A stretch of DNA of 47,924 nucleotides. It comes from DASSBG01 sp964583865. Lineage in GTDB: Bacteria > Pseudomonadota > Gammaproteobacteria > Xanthomonadales > Rhodanobacteraceae. The stretch covers positions 1 to 47,924 of the forward strand of contig CAZOXZ010000003.1 in the NCBI GenBank assembly GCA_964583865.1. The letters are read 5' to 3'. Every line of letters starts with the position of its first letter. The first letter of the stretch is position 1. Position numbers and translations under genes: made by a program. Below the pieces are notes generated by a model, which was not told the DNA's origin, did not search any database, and was given only the letters and a program-made list of their open reading frames with translations. Positions 25,000-33,315 of this stretch are shown piece after piece.

Positions 25000-26561
25000 C
25001 CCAACATCCCCTCCAACGCCTTCCGCCCCTCGGCAATCTCGGCCTCCAGCGCGGCCAGCCGCTTCAGGATCACTTCGGGTGGGTCGTGCTGCACTTCCTG
25101 GTACTCGATTTCCTTGTAGCGGTTGATGGACAGGTCGTAGTCGTTGCCGGCGATCTCGGCCTGCGGCACCAGGAACGAGGCGGCGGTGCGCGGGCGGGTG
25201 GCTTCGCTGCCCTCGCCATTTCGCAGCGCCTTCCAGCGTTGCAGGATGTCGGGCAGGTTGCTGCGCTGGTGCAAGTCCTCGGGTACGGGGCGGCCCTCGG
25301 CCAGGCATTGTTCAATGCTGGCGCGGGCGGTCTCGTCCAGCAGCGGCGTGCGCTTGTCGTCCAGCGAGAAACCGTCGGCCTGCATGTCGTAGAACCACAC
25401 CTGGTCGGTGCCGCCGGAGTTGGTCTTGGTGAACAGCACGATGGCGGTGGAGACGCCGGCATAGGGCTTGAACACGCCCGAGGGCATGGAGATCACCGCA
25501 TCCAGCTTTTGTTCGTCCACCAGCATCTTGCGCAGCTTCTTGTGCGCCCGCGAGGAGCCGAACAACACGCCGTCGGGCACGATCACCGCCGCCCGGCCGC
25601 CGGTTTTCAGTAGGCGCAGGAACAGGGCCAGGAACAGCAGCTCGGTTTTCCGGGTCTTCACGGTGCGTTGCAGGTCCCGGGCGATGGATTCGTAGTCGAG
25701 GCTGCCGGAAAAAGGCGGGTTGGCCAAGATCAACGAAAAGCGCTCGGCGTCGTCCTGGTCGGCCTGGGCCAGCGAGTCGCGGTAGCGGATGTCCGGGTTC
25801 TCGATGCCGTGCAGCAGCATGTTCATGGAGCCGATGCGCAGCATGGTGGGGTCGAAGTCGTAGCCGTGGAAGGTGCCGCTGTTGTAGCGCTCGCGGCTGG
25901 CGGCGTCCTTCCAGATGGCTTCGCCATGCCGGGCCTGCAGGTGCTCGGCCGCGCCTATGAGAAAGCCAGCGGTGCCACAGGCAGGGTCACATATGACGTC
26001 GCCGGGCTGCGGCGCGGTCATCGCCACCATCAGCTTGATGATGTGGCGCGGGGTGCGGAACTGGCCGTTCTGGCCGGCGCTGGCGATCTTGCCCAGCATG
26101 TACTCGTACAAATCGCCCTTGGTGTCGGTGTCGGCCATGTCGATGGCATCGAGCTGGTCGACGACGTTGGCCAGCAGGCGCGGCGTGGGGAACATGAAGA
26201 TGGCGTCCTTCATGTGCTGCGCGTAGGTGGACTCGCCGCCTTCGGCGGCCGCGCCGTTGCCGCCCAGCGACTTGATGAAGGGGAAGACCTCATCCTTGAC
26301 GATGGCGAACAGGTCTTCCGGCGCCAGGTCCTTGAAATGTGCCCAGCGCAGGTGCTGCTGGTCGGCCGCAAAGATCGGCTCGGCATCCGCCTGGCCGCTG
26401 CGCGCCGCCTTGCGCTCGCGCAGGGTCTGCACCTCGTCCAGGCGCTTGATGAACAGCAGGTAGGTCAACTGCTCGATCACCGACAGCGGGTTGGCGATGC
26501 CGCCGGCCCACATGGTGTTCCAGATCTGGTCGATGCGTGATTTCAGTTCACCGGTGATCAT
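24996..26561 (-). CDS. hsdM: HsdM, type I DNA methyltransferase subunit
   Basis: This 521-residue protein has an N-terminal HsdM helical domain (MITGELKSRIDQIWNTMWAG, LTYLLFIKRLDEVQ), the S-adenosylmethionine motif VICDPACGTAGFLIGAAEHL, and the catalytic motif IV SLILANPPFSGSLDYE (NPPF) of N6-adenine methyltransferases. It methylates the host's recognition sites and with HsdS forms the M2S core. ATG 26561 fits the family start. The frame stays open upstream to 26780 through the duplicated permease fragment, which is an accident of high GC. It is the first gene of the operon. Confidence 0.96.
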   Translation of the reverse strand: MITGELKSRIDQIWNTMWAGGIANPLSVIEQLTYLLFIKRLDEVQTLRERKAARSGQADAEPIFAADQQHLRWAHFKDLAPEDLFAIVKDEVFPFIKSLGGNGAAAEGGESTYAQHMKDAIFMFPTPRLLANVVDQLDAIDMADTDTKGDLYEYMLGKIASAGQNGQFRTPRHIIKLMVAMTAPQPGDVICDPACGTAGFLIGAAEHLQARHGEAIWKDAASRERYNSGTFHGYDFDPTMLRIGSMNMLLHGIENPDIRYRDSLAQADQDDAERFSLILANPPFSGSLDYESIARDLQRTVKTRKTELLFLALFLRLLKTGGRAAVIVPDGVLFGSSRAHKKLRKMLVDEQKLDAVISMPSGVFKPYAGVSTAIVLFTKTNSGGTDQVWFYDMQADGFSLDDKRTPLLDETARASIEQCLAEGRPVPEDLHQRSNLPDILQRWKALRNGEGSEATRPRTAASFLVPQAEIAGNDYDLSINRYKEIEYQEVQHDPPEVILKRLAALEAEIAEGRKALEGMLG

Positions 26562-26582
26562 CGTACTCCGTCCCCGTGTTGT

Positions 26583-26707
26583 TGGCGCCGCGCGGCACCA
26601 AAAGGCGCCAGCGTCGAGGGCAACAGGAAAGCCCCGGAGCCGATCATGCTGCCGGCCACCAGCGCCGACGCCGTCCACAGGCCCAGCGGTCGTTTCGTTT
26701 CGCTCAT
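26583..26707 (-). pseudogene. Truncated second copy of the APC permease gene start
   Basis: From ATG 26707 the minus strand encodes MSETKRPLGLWTASALVAGS and then MIGSGAFLLPSTLAP, identical in protein to the start of the permease at 17909. The homology then dissolves about 40 bases before hsdM. The 143-base DNA match (26604-26746) differs from the intact copy at six positions, all silent. The fragment is too short to work. It shows that a related permease gene once stood here, or that this gene start was brought in with the hsd island. Confidence 0.85.
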
Positions 26708-26746
26708 CTCGGGATGCCCTGAAAGAAGGCCTGACTATACAGCCTT
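26604..26746 (-). repeat. Direct repeat B, far edge of R-M island
   Basis: Partner of 17806-17948 in the same orientation, about 96% identical. The 39 bases ahead of the start codon, including a TATAGT hexamer, are identical in both copies. Just beyond the repeat begins the yefM-yoeB operator region, so the right boundary of the island is sharp. Confidence 0.9.
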
Positions 26747-26762
26747 CGCCGCTGACTGGTGA

Positions 26763-26791
26763 TTGCGCAAACGTACGCAATTGCGTACCAT
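26763..26791 (+). promoter_or_regulatory. yefM-yoeB promoter with 16 bp palindrome
   Basis: GTACGCAATTGCGTAC (26773-26788) is a perfect 16-base palindrome. TTGCGC (26763-26768) and TACCAT (26786-26791), 17 bases apart, are possible -35 and -10 boxes, with the palindrome overlapping the -10. YefM-YoeB repress their own promoter through palindromes with GTAC cores, so this is a good operator candidate. Confidence 0.7.
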
Positions 26792-26818
26792 CAAACAGGG
26801 CGATACGTGGAGCTTGTC

Positions 26819-27061
26819 ATGAATACCCTCACTGCCAGCAAGGCTCGGGCCAATTTGTACCGGCTGATGGACCAGGCGGCTGAATCCCATCAGCCCATCA
26901 CGATTTCCGGCAAGCGCCACAACGCGGTGCTTGTCTCGGAGGAAGACTGGTCTGCGATTCAGGAGACGCTGTACCTGCTTTCCATCCCGGGCATGCGTGA
27001 ATCCATCAAATCCGGCATGGACGAGCCTGTCGATTCATGCGCCGGGGATCTTGATTGGTGA
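26819..27061 (+). CDS. yefM: YefM antitoxin
   Basis: This 80-residue Phd/YefM protein starts MNTLTASKARANLYRLMDQA and continues HQPITISGKRHNAVLVSEED and WSAIQETLYLLSIPGM, matching E. coli YefM closely in order and length. The N-terminal domain binds DNA as a dimer, and the C-terminal tail wraps YoeB. The start was chosen by homology; the frame opens earlier at 26759 inside the operator. GTG of yoeB overlaps its stop. Confidence 0.94.
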   Translation: MNTLTASKARANLYRLMDQAAESHQPITISGKRHNAVLVSEEDWSAIQETLYLLSIPGMRESIKSGMDEPVDSCAGDLDW

Positions 27062-27321
27062 GTTGGCATGTTGTTTTCACCAAGCAGGCCAGGAAGGATG
27101 CACGCAGATTGGCTTCTTCGAACCTCAAGGACAAGGCACAAGCGCTTTTAACCCTTCTGGAAGAGGACCCATTTCAATCGCCTCCACCCTACGAAAGGTT
27201 GGTTGGGGACCTTTCCGGCGCGTTTTCCCGCCGGATCAATATCCAACACCGCCTGATTTACCAGGTTCTGGACAGCGAGCAAACGGTGAAAGTATTGCGT
27301 ATGTGGACGCACTACGGGTAG
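27058..27321 (+). CDS. yoeB: YoeB toxin (ribosome-dependent mRNA interferase)
   Basis: This 87-residue RelE-family toxin has WHVVFTKQARKDARRLASSN, then EDPFQSPPPYERLVGDLSGA and FSRRINIQHRLIYQVL, ending in VLRMWTHYG. The C-terminal Trp-Thr-His-Tyr pattern carries the catalytic histidine and tyrosine of YoeB. It cuts mRNA in the ribosomal A site. The start is GTG 27058, overlapping the yefM stop by four bases (GTGA); TTG 27055 is the alternative. Confidence 0.94.
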   Translation: MSWHVVFTKQARKDARRLASSNLKDKAQALLTLLEEDPFQSPPPYERLVGDLSGAFSRRINIQHRLIYQVLDSEQTVKVLRMWTHYG

Positions 27322-27335
27322 CCGCCAAACCTGTA

Positions 27336-27376
27336 GAAGCCTGGGCAGTAGAAACACAAGCGGCTGAGCCGCGCCT
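27336..27376 (+). repeat. Dispersed intergenic repeat, copy 2
   Basis: CTGGGCAGTAGAAACACAAG followed by CGGCTGAGCCGCGCC resembles the repeats at 785-838 and 47870-47924. Here the second part forms a small hairpin (GCGGC-TGA-GCCGC), and the element lies between the convergent ends of yoeB and the TonB-dependent receptor gene, reaching its stop codon. Confidence 0.6.
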
Positions 27377-29532
27377 CAAAACTCCGCGCTGAAGCCCAAC
27401 ACAAGGTTGCGGCCCAGGGCCGGCAAGGCGTTGACGTTGATGCGGTAGCTCTTGTCCAGCAGGTTGTTGAGGTGCAGGTTGAGCTTGTATTGGCGCTCGG
27501 CACCGAAGGCGGTGCCGATGGCGAAGTTCAGGGTGGCCCAGCCCGGCAGGGTGCGGGTTTCGTCGACCAGCAGGTGCTGACCGTCGGAGACCGGCGCGCC
27601 GCGAGATTCGGTGGCGCCGCGCAGGTACAGGTCGGCCCACAGATCGGCGCGGGCCAGCATGGGCTCAAAGCGCAGACCGAGGCGGCTGGTGAAACGCGGC
27701 ACGCTGCCGTCGTAGCTGATGAGGTCGCCGTCCGTGTCGGGCAGTGGCGCAAACTGCAGCCGGCGTCGGATCCAGCTGGCCGAGGCGTAAGGCGTCCAGG
27801 CGGAGTTGGCCGGCGCGTAGTCCACGGTCATCTCCACGCCCCAGGTGCGCGCACGATCGGCATTGACGTACATGTGCCCGCCGCCCTGGGCATGCTCCGG
27901 GCAGCCACTGATGGCATCGCATGGCCGGGTGGTGATGTAGTGCCGGGCCCTGGTGTAGAACGCCGCGGTATCCAGCGACAGGCCACCGCGGTCGACGCGC
28001 ACGCCGAATTCGAGGTTGCGCGAGGTCTCGGGCTTGAGATTCGGGTTGCCCCAGGTGACCACGCCGCGGCCGGCGGCATTGTCGGTGAACATCTCCAGCA
28101 ACGTGGGCATGATGTAGCCCTCGGAATACAGCAGGCGCCAGGTCTGGTCCTCGAGACCGGTCCACACCAGGCTCAACGAGCCGACCAGATCGTCGGTGGT
28201 GCGCTTCTCGCCCACAGGTGCATTGGCCTCGGTGCTGGCATCCAGGCTGGAGTTGGTGCGGTAAACCCGCAGGCCGCCGGTCAGCGTCCAGGCGGGTGCG
28301 AGCTTCCAGGCGTCCTGCACGAAACCGGACACAGTGCGCGCCGAGGCCTCGATGGTACGCGGGTCGTGCGTCACCTGCGGCGGCGCGGCACCCATGGTCA
28401 CGCTGGTGTCCGTCGTCTTGCGGGTTTCGAGGTCATCGACGAGAAAATACAGGCCCGCGATCACGTAGTGATCGGGATGCGGCACGAGGTCGATCTGAAA
28501 GGTGCCGCCGTAGTTGACGTTGCGGTCGTCGGAACTGGTCTTGACGTTGACGAACATCGGCGGCGCCGGGTTCATGTCCACTTCGTTGGTGAACAAGCGG
28601 TCGACGTACTGGTAGTACGCGTCGACGTGCACCTTGTGCACCACCGGTCCGAGGTCATGGCCGTCGTAGTACAGGCCGAACTTCGTCAGGTCACGCTGCG
28701 GCAGGTCGACACGGAAATTGGTGACCGGGTACTCGAACGAAAACGGATCGGTCCAGGCATTGGCATCCAGTGTGTAGCGATTGGCCTTGAGGGCAAGATA
28801 GTGCTTGTCGTCGGCGCCAAAACGACTGCCCAGATGCATGCTGACGTTGCTGCTGTGCCAAGAGGAGTTTTCCAGCTTGCCGGTGGCGCTGTAAATGCCC
28901 TTGGGCACCTTGCGATCATGGTGCCGGTCGGTGCTGACCGAGAAGCGGTAGTCGATGCCATTGGCACCACCGGACAGGGCACTCCAGCCTTCGTAGCCGT
29001 TGCTGCCCGAATACCAGTTGCCGCCCACGGAAGCGCGCGGCGGCCCGGGCTGGCCCTTGCGCGTAACGATGTTGATGACCCCGCCGATGGCCTTGGCGCC
29101 ATACAACACCGAAGCGGCGCCGCGCAGGACCTCGACGCGCTCGACGTTGGCCGGATCGACCATCAACGGTGTGCCGTAGGTGCTGTGGTCGGTGAGCTCC
29201 TGACCGTCAATCAGAATCGTGACCCGGCGCGAGGTCTCGCCACGGATACGCACCCGCTCCATGCCGGCCACGGAGGTGTCAACGACCTCGATGCCGGGCA
29301 CGTCCTGCAGCAGTTCGGCAATGCTCGTCGGTGCCTTGCGCTCGATTTCTTCACGGTCGATAACGGTCACCGAAGCCGGGTTGTCGCGCACGGAAATGGC
29401 CGTGCGCGTGCCGATGACGGTGATCTGGTCAAGTTCGGTGGCCGTGGTACGCGGCTCGGCTGCTGCCACTGTGGACAGGGCAAGGGCTGCAAGGGCGGCC
29501 ATCGCCGCTATGACAAGGACATGATTTCGCAT
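27376..29532 (-). CDS. TonB-dependent outer membrane receptor, probably for iron chelates or heme
   Basis: This 718-residue protein has a signal peptide (MRNHVLVIAAMAALAALALS to about residue 25). A TonB-box-like stretch ITVIGTR near residue 37 follows, then a plug domain with DNPASVTVIDREEIERKAP, LLQDVPGIEVVDTSVAG and VEVLRGAASVLYGAKAIGGV. The rest is a 22-strand-type barrel ending in aromatic F (LVLGFSAEF). The plug resembles colicin I/heme-type receptors. A Fur-box-like sequence lies upstream, so iron-regulated uptake of a siderophore or heme is the likely role; the ligand is not determinable. It stands alone without periplasmic binding or ABC genes nearby. Confidence 0.93.
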   Translation of the reverse strand: MRNHVLVIAAMAALAALALSTVAAAEPRTTATELDQITVIGTRTAISVRDNPASVTVIDREEIERKAPTSIAELLQDVPGIEVVDTSVAGMERVRIRGETSRRVTILIDGQELTDHSTYGTPLMVDPANVERVEVLRGAASVLYGAKAIGGVINIVTRKGQPGPPRASVGGNWYSGSNGYEGWSALSGGANGIDYRFSVSTDRHHDRKVPKGIYSATGKLENSSWHSSNVSMHLGSRFGADDKHYLALKANRYTLDANAWTDPFSFEYPVTNFRVDLPQRDLTKFGLYYDGHDLGPVVHKVHVDAYYQYVDRLFTNEVDMNPAPPMFVNVKTSSDDRNVNYGGTFQIDLVPHPDHYVIAGLYFLVDDLETRKTTDTSVTMGAAPPQVTHDPRTIEASARTVSGFVQDAWKLAPAWTLTGGLRVYRTNSSLDASTEANAPVGEKRTTDDLVGSLSLVWTGLEDQTWRLLYSEGYIMPTLLEMFTDNAAGRGVVTWGNPNLKPETSRNLEFGVRVDRGGLSLDTAAFYTRARHYITTRPCDAISGCPEHAQGGGHMYVNADRARTWGVEMTVDYAPANSAWTPYASASWIRRRLQFAPLPDTDGDLISYDGSVPRFTSRLGLRFEPMLARADLWADLYLRGATESRGAPVSDGQHLLVDETRTLPGWATLNFAIGTAFGAERQYKLNLHLNNLLDKSYRINVNALPALGRNLVLGFSAEF

Positions 29533-29647
29533 GAATGAAGCTCGCGGGCAAAGGGAAGGCAGACGGGCCGTGCCTCAGCACTCCATATGGGCTCCAGAGG
29601 CCGGGAATCAAGACACCCGGAGCTGTACAAAAGCGCATCAAAGAGTC

Positions 29648-29666
29648 GCAAATGATAATTATTCGC
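29648..29666 (-). promoter_or_regulatory. Fur box upstream of the TonB-dependent receptor
   Basis: GCAAATGATAATTATTCGC matches the 19-base Fur consensus (GATAATGATAATCATTATC) over its AT-rich core AAATGATAATTATT. It lies 116-134 bases ahead of the receptor start, leaving a leader of roughly 100 bases. Expected effect: repression when iron is plentiful. Confidence 0.7.
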
Positions 29667-29832
29667 AGCCATAAAAGCAATATTTCGCAGCCACGCCACG
29701 GCCATCCCCCGCATGGACGCTCGCGGGGCCGGACACCACCGCTTGCCGGGTCGCTGCGGTCAAGCCAGGCTGCAATCGCTGCAGCAACGCGTACAATGGG
29801 CTTGTGCCACAGCTGCGTTTGCGGAGGCCCTC

Positions 29833-31485
29833 ATGGCCAGCCATACGGAAATTCTCCACCACAAGGCCCATGCCACGCACGAGGTCCTCAATCAGGCGCC
29901 GCCACGCACGGATATCGACGAGTATGGCAGTCATGTGGCATTGACCGAAGCCGTCACCCGCTACGGCGGTGGCTGCGCCGGAAACCACCTGCACCAAGTG
30001 GGCCGACTGGTGGGCAGCGCAGCCTTCCAGCGCGATGCCGAGCTGGCCAATACCATCACGCCGGTGCTGCGCCGCTACGACCGCTATGGCCACCGCATCG
30101 ACGAAGTCGAGTTCCATCCCGCCTACCACGAGATTTTCGGCGCGGCCATCAAGCATGGGGCGCACACCGCCGCCTGGGCTGACCCCAAGCCCGGCGCCAA
30201 CGTGGCGCGGGCTGCTGTGTTCATGCTGTTCGCCCAGGTCGAGCCGGGCCATGCCTGCCCGGTGTGCATGACCCAGGCCGCCGTCCCCTCATTGCAACTC
30301 AGCCCGGACATCGCCGCCGAATGGGTACCGCGAACCTTCTCGCGTGACTACGATCCCGAGCTCAAGCCCGACAAGCCCAGCGCCGTGTTCGGCATGGGCA
30401 TGACGGAAAAACAGGGTGGCTCGGATGTACGCGCCAACACCACCCGGGCCGAGAAACTGGCTGACGGCAGCTACGCCATCACCGGTCACAAGTGGTTCTG
30501 TTCGGCGCCGCAATCGGATGCCTTCCTGATGCTGGCCCAGGCAACCGAGGGCCTGAGCTGCTTTCTGGTGCCACGGGTGCTACCCGATGGCAGCCGCAAC
30601 GTGTTCCGCATCCAGCGGCTGAAGGACAAGATGGGCAACAAGTCCAATGCCTCGTCCGAAATCGAGCTGGACCGGACGCTGGGCTGGCTGGTGGGCGAAG
30701 CCGGCCATGGCGTGCGCGCCATCATCGAGATGGTCAATCGCACGCGGCTGGACTGCATTTTCGGCTCGGCGGCCGGCATGCGACAGGCCGTGGCCGAGGC
30801 CGCATGGCATGTGCGCCACCGCAAGGCCTTCGGCAAGCTGCTGATCGACCAGCCGGCCATGACCAACGTCATCGCCGACCTGCAACTGGAAGCCGAGGCC
30901 GCCGTGTGGACCTCGATGCGGATGGCCGCCGCGCATGACGACGACTCCACCGACGCCGCGGCTTTCCGCCGTCTGGCCACGGCCGTGGCCAAGTACTGGG
31001 TGTGCAAGCGCGGCCCGAATCATGCCTACGAGGCCCTCGAGTGCCTGGGCGGCAACGGCTTCATCGAGTTGTTTCCGCTGGCGCGACGCTACCGCGAGCA
31101 GCCGGTGATGGCTGTCTGGGAAGGCTCGGGCAACGTCATCGCCCTGGACGTGCTGCGCGCCATGTTCCGCGAGCCCGAGTGCATCGACGCCTTTGATGCC
31201 GAACTTGCCACGGCAGCCGGCACCTCAAAGCTGTTCGACCGCCATCTGGACAAGACCCGCAAACTCATCAAGCAGGCCGCCGCCGACCCGGACGCGGCAC
31301 AGGTCGGTGCCCGACGCATGGTGGAAGCCATGGCGCTGGCGTTGCAAGCGTCCATCCTGCTGCGCGAGGCCAGCCCGGCCGTGGCCGATGCCTTCGTCGC
31401 CACGCGCCTCGGCGAGGACCGCGGCTTCGAATACGGCCTGCTGCCGGCCAGCACCGACATCGCGGGCATTGCCGCCCGCGCCTGA
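29833..31485 (+). CDS. aidB: AidB-like acyl-CoA dehydrogenase
   Basis: This 550-residue flavoprotein matches AidB in length and layout. It has N-terminal VLNQAPPRTDIDEYGSHVAL, the GMGMTEKQGGSDVRANTTRA loop, ITGHKWFCSAPQSDAFLMLA (FAD/substrate region), HVRHRKAFGKLLIDQPAMTN and YEALECLGGNGFIE with VWEGSGNVIALDVLR. E. coli AidB is induced by alkylating agents, binds DNA and has weak isovaleryl-CoA dehydrogenase activity. ATG 29833 is preceded by GCGGAGG, a good ribosome site. No ada or alkylation-repair gene lies nearby, so regulation cannot be judged. Confidence 0.92.
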   Translation: MASHTEILHHKAHATHEVLNQAPPRTDIDEYGSHVALTEAVTRYGGGCAGNHLHQVGRLVGSAAFQRDAELANTITPVLRRYDRYGHRIDEVEFHPAYHEIFGAAIKHGAHTAAWADPKPGANVARAAVFMLFAQVEPGHACPVCMTQAAVPSLQLSPDIAAEWVPRTFSRDYDPELKPDKPSAVFGMGMTEKQGGSDVRANTTRAEKLADGSYAITGHKWFCSAPQSDAFLMLAQATEGLSCFLVPRVLPDGSRNVFRIQRLKDKMGNKSNASSEIELDRTLGWLVGEAGHGVRAIIEMVNRTRLDCIFGSAAGMRQAVAEAAWHVRHRKAFGKLLIDQPAMTNVIADLQLEAEAAVWTSMRMAAAHDDDSTDAAAFRRLATAVAKYWVCKRGPNHAYEALECLGGNGFIELFPLARRYREQPVMAVWEGSGNVIALDVLRAMFREPECIDAFDAELATAAGTSKLFDRHLDKTRKLIKQAAADPDAAQVGARRMVEAMALALQASILLREASPAVADAFVATRLGEDRGFEYGLLPASTDIAGIAARA

Positions 31486-31487
31486 GG

Positions 31488-31514
31488 CTGTGTCGCCGGG
31501 CTCCAACGACACAG
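31488..31514. terminator. Hairpin after aidB
   Basis: CTGTGTCG and CGACACAG form a perfect 8-base stem with an 11-base loop, two bases after the aidB stop. There is no U-run, so it may be a processing or mRNA-end structure rather than a classical terminator. Confidence 0.5.
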
Positions 31515-31538
31515 ACGCGACGCCCCCGAAGTGATGAT

Positions 31539-31560
31539 CCGTCAGACCTGTTCCTGACGG
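31539..31560. terminator. Hairpin between convergent aidB and beta-helix gene
   Basis: CCGTCAG and CTGACGG form a 7-base stem around an 8-base loop. It lies just beyond the stop of the minus-strand beta-helix gene (31566) and could serve both converging transcripts. Confidence 0.5.
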
Positions 31561-31565
31561 GTCAA

Positions 31566-33121
31566 TCAAGGCTGGATGCGCTCCTCGTAGTCATCGGCGA
31601 ACAGGAACGCCTCGTGCTGCCACTCGAAGGCTCCGATGTCGCAGCGCGCCTCGCCATCGGCATTGCCGTCACCATTGCGCGGGTTGTCCTGGCCATCCCG
31701 TTCGCGGCAATAACCGCGCTCGATATCGTCCGGCGGTCCCGGCTGGGCCTGATCAATGGCCGGGCTGTCGAGGAAGGGACGCAAGGGCCAGTCGGCCCGC
31801 ACCAGGCCGTCGCTTTTTATCCGGTAGCCTTGCACGTGGACGCTGGTGCTGAGGATGTTGGTCGGCTCGCTGGCAAGATCACAACTGCTGTCCTGGATGA
31901 GGTTGTAGCTGCTGACGACGGTGGCGTCCGAACCCACCCGGCAGCTGCTGCCGTCGGCATCATCCAGCATCAGGTTGTTGTGGAAGTAATAGCCCGGCAC
32001 CCAGGTGGTGGATACGTAGCGACCGCCCACGAAATTGTTCGGACCGAACACGGCCAGGTTCTTGAAGAAGCTGTTGTTCTTCAGCAAGGTAGTGATCGAG
32101 GTCACCTTGATCGCGCCGGCGTCGCCATTGCGGGCCTCGTTGGCGACGAAGGTGTTGTCCGAGGCGGTGAAATCAATAAAGGTGGCCGCGGGGCCTCTCT
32201 GGGCGAAGATGGCGCCGGCGATGGCTGCCTTGTTGCGCACGAAGGTGTTGCGGCGCAAGCTCAGGTGACTTTTGTCGGTGACGATGGTGCCGCCGAGGCC
32301 ATCGCTCAGGCCGTTGGACGCCATGGCCCAGTTGCCGTAAAAGACGCTGTCTTCCACGGTCAACCGCCCCAGAGCCACATTGATGGCGCCGCCCATGGCC
32401 ACACCGGACTGCAGATTGTTGCCCTGCGCCACGTTGTCGATGAACTGGCTGTCGGTAATCGTAACCTTCCCGGAACCGCCGCCGTAGACACTGATGGCAC
32501 CGCCGTAGGCCGCAAGCCCCTTGGCTGCGTTGTAGGAGAAACGTGAATCGGCAATGACGAGGTCGCCACTTTTGACGTGGATGGCCCCACCCTTCACTAT
32601 CGCCGAGGTGTTCATGCTGCCCGCGGTAAGGTATCGGACGCGAAATCCACACCAAGACAACCGCCCACACCGGCAGCGGCAGTCGCATGTCCACCCACCA
32701 GACGCAGGTTTTCCAGCTTGCCGTCGGAAGTGCCGTTGTTCTGGAAGCGGAAGATGGTGTGGCTGTCGCCGCCGTCAAGGGTTGTCGGGTCGGTCGGCGG
32801 GCCCATGACGGTGACATCGTGCCGGGTAATGACGGGCAACGGCGAGGCCAACTCGATCCGGGCCGCGTTGAACAGGTACAGGCCAATCCTGATCGGCTGC
32901 GTGCTGGTGTTGGCATTGGCGTCGATGATGGCCTGGCGCAGACTGCCGGGTCCGGAGTTCGAATCGTTGGTCACGACGATGTCAATGGCCGCCGCGGGCG
33001 TGCTGACGAGGGCAATCAGGAGGACGAACAAAAACGGGGTTTTATGTATGACGGTTTTCCAGGTTTTTATCCAGTACGGAGCCAACGCCCAAAACCGGAC
33101 ACGTCGGAGTCCAACCGTCAT
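31566..33121 (-). pseudogene. Secreted right-handed beta-helix protein, frameshifted
   Basis: Two minus-strand frames together make one protein. The upstream frame (to about 32612) has a signal peptide (TPFLFVLLIALVSTPAAA) and the CSLREA-like start VVTNDSNSGPGSLRQAIIDA. It breaks off after VGGCLGVDFASDT. The downstream frame resumes with SAIVKGGAIHVKSGDLVIAD and beta-helix repeats (GGAISVYGGGSGKVTITDSQ), ends with SPAIDQAQPGPPDDIERG, CDIGAFEW and a FLFADDYEE tail. The frames overlap at 32612-32660 and are offset by one base, with no homopolymer run there. The 5' end is uncertain; ATG 33121 lies in a repeat. It is either a true pseudogene or a sequencing error. Confidence 0.75.
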
Positions 33122-33310
33122 CCTTCGTGGAGCGAGTGCAGCAAACAGACCCAACCGTCATCCTGCGTGGAGCGAGCGCAGCGAGCGGAATCGCCGGATC
33201 TCCAGCACGGTGCACCAGCGAACAGATTCTGCGACTCCGGGCTGACGCCCTGCGCGCAGAATGACGGGGAATCACCGTCATCCTGCGTGGAGCGAGCGGA
33301 ATCGCTCGCA
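33111..33310. repeat. Cluster of CCGTCATCCTGCGTGGAG repeats
   Basis: Three direct copies of CCGTCATCCTGCGTGGAG plus GCGAG start near 33115 (one base different), 33155 and 33275. Between the last two is an inverted relative (CGCGCAGAATGACGG, 33253-33267). Similar sequences are dispersed between genes in many proteobacterial genomes. Here they separate the AIM24-type gene from the broken beta-helix gene and overlap the apparent 5' end of the latter. Confidence 0.75.
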
Positions 33311-33315
33311 GTCGG

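Noticed and set aside
24996..26780. Longer HsdM starting at 26780
   Set aside because: The extra 73 codons are the out-of-frame antisense reading of the duplicated permease start; the family start is at 26561.
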